A stretch of 64,000 nt of DNA from JAJECS01 sp965243625 (lineage in GTDB: Bacteria; Chloroflexota; UBA11872), in the NCBI GenBank assembly GCA_965243625.1, contig CBDEVI010000002.1, forward strand, positions 1,240,001-1,304,000, written 5' to 3'. A program made the position numbers and the translations under genes. Positions 60,639 to 64,000 of the stretch are shown piece after piece. Position 1 is the first letter of the stretch. Each line of letters opens with the position of its first letter. The notes below the pieces were generated by a model. The model searched no databases. It was given only the letters and a program-made list of their open reading frames with translations, and was not told the origin of the DNA.

Positions 60639-61526
60639 CTACAGCAGCTCCAACCCGCGCAACATATCCCGCACCTGCTCCATTTCCTCCTCGGTGCAGT
60701 TGGGGGCGGGCGAGCGCCGCCAGCGGGGGGCCACGCCGCAGACTTCGATCATCGTGTGCACCAGGCCGTCGCCGCCGGCGGGGAACACCGGCCAGAGGTC
60801 CCAGATCGGCTGCTCGTAGTGCCGGGCCAGGCGCCAGGCTTCGGGCAGGTCGTCGCGCTTGATGGCGTCCCAATAGAGCTTCTGGGGCAGGAGATTGCAG
60901 TAGATGAACACGTCCAGCCAGGAATTGCAGTTGCCGTGCGGCCACAGCACGTAGTGGCGCTTGATGCCGCCGCCGCCGGCCATCGGCCAGCGGTCGCCCC
61001 AGCGCATCAGCACCTCGTGCGCGTAGTCCAGGCCCAGGTCTTCCTTGAAGGCCCACATGTTCGGGTCGTCGGCCACAAGCTCCAGCGTGCGGATCGGCAC
61101 GTCGCCCACGAACATCACCGGCGCCACCTGGCCGCAGGCCTTGTAATAGTCCGCTAGCGATTCCGGCGTGCCCTTGGCCCAGTCGGCCGGGCGCACCATG
61201 TAGAGGTCGTATCCCAGCTCGCGCACGAAGCGCCCGAACTCAATCGCCTTGTTGAGGCCCCACTGGTTGTCGCAGGCGATGGTGAGCGCGCGGCCGTCCA
61301 CGTGGTCGATCACGACGCGGTGCAACTCGGCCACCTCGTCGTCGGTGAGCAGCGAGATGAGGCTGTCGCCCCAGGTCAGCATGATGACGTTGCAGTTGCC
61401 TTCGAGCGACTTGTCGATCACCGCCCGCGTGCCGTCCCAGTCGATCTCGCCGGATTCGGTGAAGATCGTGGGCAGCGAGTTGATTGGGCCGTCGAGCAGG
61501 GCGCGGACTTCGTCGTGGTCACGCAT
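60639..61526 (-). CDS. DHDPS-family protein, tandem paralog 3 of 3
   Basis: 295 aa starting MRDHDEVRALLDGPINSLPT after GGAGG. Array hallmarks: NVIMLTWGDSLISLLTDDEV, RALTIACDNQWGLNKAIEFG, LYMVRPADWAKGTPESLADY, FKEDLGLDYAHEVLMRWGDR (Schiff-base lysine expected in FKED) and APRWRRSPAPNCTEEEMEQV. The usual YNxP tyrosine segment reads VMFVGDVPIRTLE. The extended KRHYVLWPHGNCNSW loop after the lysine is shared by all three. The family's reaction (pyruvate aldol chemistry) may therefore be modified. Located 17 bases downstream of paralog 2. Confidence 0.88.
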   Translation of the reverse strand: MRDHDEVRALLDGPINSLPTIFTESGEIDWDGTRAVIDKSLEGNCNVIMLTWGDSLISLLTDDEVAELHRVVIDHVDGRALTIACDNQWGLNKAIEFGRFVRELGYDLYMVRPADWAKGTPESLADYYKACGQVAPVMFVGDVPIRTLELVADDPNMWAFKEDLGLDYAHEVLMRWGDRWPMAGGGGIKRHYVLWPHGNCNSWLDVFIYCNLLPQKLYWDAIKRDDLPEAWRLARHYEQPIWDLWPVFPAGGDGLVHTMIEVCGVAPRWRRSPAPNCTEEEMEQVRDMLRGLELL

Positions 61527-61543
61527 CGGGAACCTCCGGGCGG

Positions 61544-62431
61544 CTACATCAGGCCGACGCCGCGCAGCCAGTCGCGCAGCTCGTCGAGTTCTTCATCGGT
61601 CGGATCGGGTGCGGGTGAGCGGCGCCAGCGCGGCGCGACATCGTAGACCTCCAGCAGCGCGTGGGCGAACAGCCCGTCCTTTTCGTAGCGGACCTGCGCG
61701 GCGAGGTCCCAGAGCTTCTGCTCGTAGCGCATGGCGATATCCCAGGCCGTGCGGGTGTCGTCGCGCTTGAGGGCGTTCCAGTAGTCGACCGTCGGCTGCG
61801 GGTGAAAGCGGATGAAGATGTCCAGCCACGCGCGCGGGCCGTGGGGATGGAACAGCACGTGCCGCTTGTGCGCGCCGCCGGTGACCATCGCCCAGCGGTC
61901 GCCCCAGCGCATCTGCACCTCGTGCGCGTAGTCGATGGCCAGGTCTTCCTTGAACGCCAGCACGTTCGGCACGTTTTCGATCAGCTCGCAGGTGCGCAGC
62001 GGCACCATGCCTACCAGCATCACCCGGGTCACCTGGGCGATGGCCCGAAAGTGCTCGGCCAGGGTCTCCGGCGTGCCCTTGGCCCAGTCCGCCGGGCGAA
62101 CCATGTAGAGGTCGAATCCCAGCGCATCGACGTAGCGCCCGAACTCGATGGCCTTGGGCAGCGCCCACTGGTTGTCGCAGCCGATGGTGACGGCTCGGTT
62201 GCCCACGTGCTCGATCACGTTCCGGTGCACCTGCGCCAACTCGGTGTCTGTGAGCAGTGAAACGAGACTGTCGCCCCAGGTCAGCATCACGATCTGGCAG
62301 CCGGCGTCCAGCGCCACGTCGATGACGTTGCGCATGCCCTCGTGATCGACATCTCCGTCGCGTTTGAACACCGTCGGCAGCGAGAGGCAGGGGCCCTCCA
62401 TGAGGCCGCGGATTTCGTCGGGAGATTTCAT
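61544..62431 (-). CDS. DHDPS-family protein, tandem paralog 2 of 3
   Basis: 295 aa from MKSPDEIRGLMEGPCLSLPT, whose ATG overlaps the preceding stop (ATGA). Shares with its neighbours QIVMLTWGDSLVSLLTDTEL, RAVTIGCDNQWALPKAIEFG, LYMVRPADWAKGTPETLAEH, AFKEDLAIDYAHEVQMRWGD and VAPRWRRSPAPDPTDEELDE. At YNxP it reads VMLVGMVPLRTCEL. KRHVLFHPHGPRAWLD replaces the conserved PHGN(C) loop seen in paralog 3. Most divergent of the three, so possibly a different substrate. Confidence 0.88.
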   Translation of the reverse strand: MKSPDEIRGLMEGPCLSLPTVFKRDGDVDHEGMRNVIDVALDAGCQIVMLTWGDSLVSLLTDTELAQVHRNVIEHVGNRAVTIGCDNQWALPKAIEFGRYVDALGFDLYMVRPADWAKGTPETLAEHFRAIAQVTRVMLVGMVPLRTCELIENVPNVLAFKEDLAIDYAHEVQMRWGDRWAMVTGGAHKRHVLFHPHGPRAWLDIFIRFHPQPTVDYWNALKRDDTRTAWDIAMRYEQKLWDLAAQVRYEKDGLFAHALLEVYDVAPRWRRSPAPDPTDEELDELRDWLRGVGLM

Positions 62432-63336
62432 GACGCCACCGGCTGCGTTTGGGGACCGAGTCCGGCCAGAAACTCTCGCAACTCGTCCATTTCTTCCTCC
62501 GTCGGGTTGGCCGCCGGCGACCGCCGCCAGCGGGGCGCCACGCCCGCCGCCTCCACCATCGCATGCTTGACGAGGCCGTCGGGTCCATATCGCACGCGCT
62601 GCGCCATGGCGCGCAGCGGAACTTCGTATTGCATCACCTGTGCCCAGGCCGTCGCGATGTCGCCGCGCTCCAGCGCTTGCCAATAGTCCCGCGACACCGC
62701 CGGAAACGTGCGGCAGAAGCCGTCGAGCCAGGTGTCGCAGTGGCCGTGCGCCCACAGCAAGTGGTGACGCTTCATCCCGCCGCCGCCGATCATCGGCCAG
62801 CGGTCGCCCCAGCGCATGATGATCTCGTGGGCGTAGTCCAGGCCCAGGTCTTCCTTGAAGGCCCACATGTTCGGATCGTCGGCGAGCAGCTCGAGTGTGC
62901 GCAGCGGCACGTCGCCCACGAACATCACTGGTGACTCGTGACCACACGCGGTGTAGAACTCCGCCAGCGACTCCGCCGTGCCCTTGGCCCATTCGGCCGG
63001 GCGCACCATGTAGACGTCGAATCCAAGCTCACGCACGTAACGACCGAACTCGACGGCCTTGTTGCGTCCCCACAGGTTGTCGCAGGCGATGGTGACCGCG
63101 CGCTCGCCGGTCTGGTCGATCACTACCCGGTGCAGCTCGGCGACCTCGTCGTCGGTGAGCAACGAAATGAGGCTGTCGCCCCAGGTGAGCATGATCACGC
63201 CGCAGCCGCCCTCGATGCTGAAGTCGATCAGGTTGCGGATGGACGGATAGTCGACGGTGCCGTCCTCATGAAAGATCGTCGGCACGGAGGCGCACGGCCC
63301 CACGAGCCGCGCGTCGAACTCGTCCTTCGACTTGAT
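62428..63336 (-). CDS. DHDPS-family protein, tandem paralog 1 of 3, apparent ATC start
   Basis: 302 aa if started at the ATC at 63336-63334. The next usable start, GTG at 63303, would give 291 aa and cut off the N-terminus that its paralogs have: here IKSKDEFDARLVGPCASVPT, there MKSPDEIRGLMEGPCLSLPT. GGAG sits 8 bases before the ATC, and a TGA stop lies two codons upstream, so no other start fits. Shared array motifs: GVIMLTWGDSLISLLTDDEV, AVTIACDNLWGRNKAVEFG, AFKEDLGLDYAHEIIMRWGD and APRWRRSPAANPTEEEMDEL. YNxP is replaced by VMFVGDVPLRTLE. First gene of the three-gene set. Confidence 0.87.
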   Translation of the reverse strand: MKSKDEFDARLVGPCASVPTIFHEDGTVDYPSIRNLIDFSIEGGCGVIMLTWGDSLISLLTDDEVAELHRVVIDQTGERAVTIACDNLWGRNKAVEFGRYVRELGFDVYMVRPAEWAKGTAESLAEFYTACGHESPVMFVGDVPLRTLELLADDPNMWAFKEDLGLDYAHEIIMRWGDRWPMIGGGGMKRHHLLWAHGHCDTWLDGFCRTFPAVSRDYWQALERGDIATAWAQVMQYEVPLRAMAQRVRYGPDGLVKHAMVEAAGVAPRWRRSPAANPTEEEMDELREFLAGLGPQTQPVAS

Positions 63337-63339
63337 GAC

Positions 63340-63579
63340 TCAGGCTCCGTGTCACGCAGTCCTGCGCGTCACGATATCCGAATGACTGCTTCAGCGCCGC
63401 TCTTGACGGTCCGCCGACGAAGTCCATCCGTCATTCCCCCATTGCAAAGCGCGGTAGGGGCAGGTTTCAAACCTGCCCGCATGCCGAGCATCGGGCGTGC
63501 GTCGAGACTTGGCCGGACTGGATTCCGGCTTTCGCCGGAATGACGGAGGGATTACGCAGAAGATTCCGAAGGCGGGAAT
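63340..63579. other. Intergenic stretch with two palindromic repeats
   Basis: About 240 bases between the SGNH-hydrolase end and the DHDPS-like set on the same strand. Two repeat-family members occupy most of it. No gene is seen. Confidence 0.7.
63454..63560. repeat. Two dispersed palindromes (GTAGGGGC and GGACTGGATTCCGG types)
   Basis: GTAGGGGCAGGTTTCAAACC starts at 63454 and belongs to the family at 10414 and 22129. GGACTGGATTCCGGCTTTCG starts at 63515, contains the hairpin ATTCCGGC/GCCGGAAT and continues as ATGACGGAGGGATTACGCAG, almost identical to 22178-22222. A partial ATTCC element follows near 63565. Confidence 0.88.
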
Positions 63580-64000
63580 CTATGCCACCCCCCACGCTTG
63601 CCCGATCATCCGCGCGAGACCTTCCGCTATCGCCGCGAATCCCTCGTCGTTCGGATGCACCAGGTCTGCCAGGCGCGACTCGTCACCGGGGCCGATGAGG
63701 CTACAGCCCTCCAGTACGGCCAGGTTGGCATCGCCCGCGGCCACGCGGGCGCTCACGGCACGCCGGATGACCTCCCGGTACTCCTCCACGCTGGCGCCGG
63801 CGGCGTTTCGGTGGTGCAGCTCGGGGACATACCACGTGGGCGTGATGATCACGATGGGCGTCTCCGCGTGCGAGGCACGGACGACATCAAGGAAGTCGGC
63901 GTAGATCCGGCCGAACTCCTCCGGTCCCGGCTGGCCAATCGCGTAGGTGTTTATGCCGTAGTAGAGCGAAATGGCGTCGGCGGGAAGCGCCGCCACGATT
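63580..64000 (-). CDS. SGNH/GDSL-like hydrolase, C-terminal part, cut by window edge
   Basis: About 140 C-terminal codons are visible; the gene continues beyond 64000. SGNH-family traits: SLYYGINTYAIGQPGPEEF (block-III-like GxN), PIVIITPTWYVPELHH, and the catalytic dyad segment LADLVHPNDEGFAAIAEGLA (D and H of block V). Such hydrolases act on acyl esters or carbohydrate O-acetyl groups. The nucleophilic serine and any signal peptide are outside the window. An O-acetyl-sugar esterase would suit the glycan-related neighbours but is only a guess. Confidence 0.78.
   Translation of the reverse strand, partial: IVAALPADAISLYYGINTYAIGQPGPEEFGRIYADFLDVVRASHAETPIVIITPTWYVPELHHRNAAGASVEEYREVIRRAVSARVAAGDANLAVLEGCSLIGPGDESRLADLVHPNDEGFAAIAEGLARMIGQAWGVA

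Overview
The window reads as one contiguous piece of a high-GC bacterial chromosome with dense, mostly intact genes, many 4-base ATGA/GTGA overlaps and GTG/TTG starts. There is no rRNA, tRNA, phage, transposase or CRISPR. Repeated expansion of a few catabolic enzyme folds, together with dispersed palindromic repeats, fits a marine or host-associated Chloroflexota (SAR202-like) or similar heterotroph. That placement is inference; no phylogenetic marker gene is present.

Layout. (1) 1-8746, minus strand: a seven-gene run of TIM-barrel isomerase, D-2-hydroxyacid dehydrogenase, HyuA, HyuB, two Opp/Dpp ATPases and an enolase-superfamily enzyme cut by the window edge. (2) 8884-14246: an oxidoreductase, another hydroxyacid dehydrogenase between two 22-bp-period repeat arrays, and an RraA-fold gene coupled to a second HyuB. 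(3) 14351-22516, plus strand: NTF2-like protein, metallo-hydrolase, L-rhamnonate-dehydratase-like enolase, two-gene ABC exporter, a low-GC orphan, two more enolase-superfamily enzymes and a 60-aa gene. (4) 22517-31856: four-gene minus cluster (enolase, DHDPS-like, Fe-ADH/G1PDH-like, Gfo/Idh), then hydroxyacid dehydrogenases, amidohydrolase, HpcH/HpaI aldolase and another Gfo/Idh. (5) 32015-37951, minus strand: sulfatase, GH78 alpha-L-rhamnosidase and an Asp-box sialidase-fold protein. (6) 38063-41102: DHDPS-like protein and Opp/Dpp permeases B and C. (7) 41351-50406, plus strand: four tandem paralogous sialidase-fold proteins followed by a TIM-barrel isomerase, Gfo/Idh, AllA-like cupin and a second Gfo/Idh. 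(8) 50581-53173: divergent ankyrin lipoprotein and pentapeptide-repeat membrane protein. (9) 53189-57217, minus strand: two paralogous ~590-aa putative glycoside-hydrolase-like proteins and a small unknown. (10) 57361-60602: two MFS transporters. (11) 60639-64000, minus strand: three tandem DHDPS-like paralogs (one apparently starting at ATC) and the end of an SGNH hydrolase.

How it may work together (inference): Opp/Dpp-type permeases could import oligosaccharides or other small polar compounds. Cytoplasmic sulfatase, rhamnosidase and sialidase-fold enzymes would trim them. Gfo/Idh enzymes, isomerases, acid-sugar dehydratases (enolase superfamily), aldolases (DHDPS and HpcH/HpaI) and 2-hydroxyacid dehydrogenases would then take sugar acids to pyruvate-level products. 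A rhamnose-to-rhamnonate-to-2-keto-3-deoxy-rhamnonate route is the most concrete hypothesis. HyuA/HyuB suggests use of cyclic amides. No recognisable transcription regulator and no extracytoplasmic solute-binding protein is encoded.
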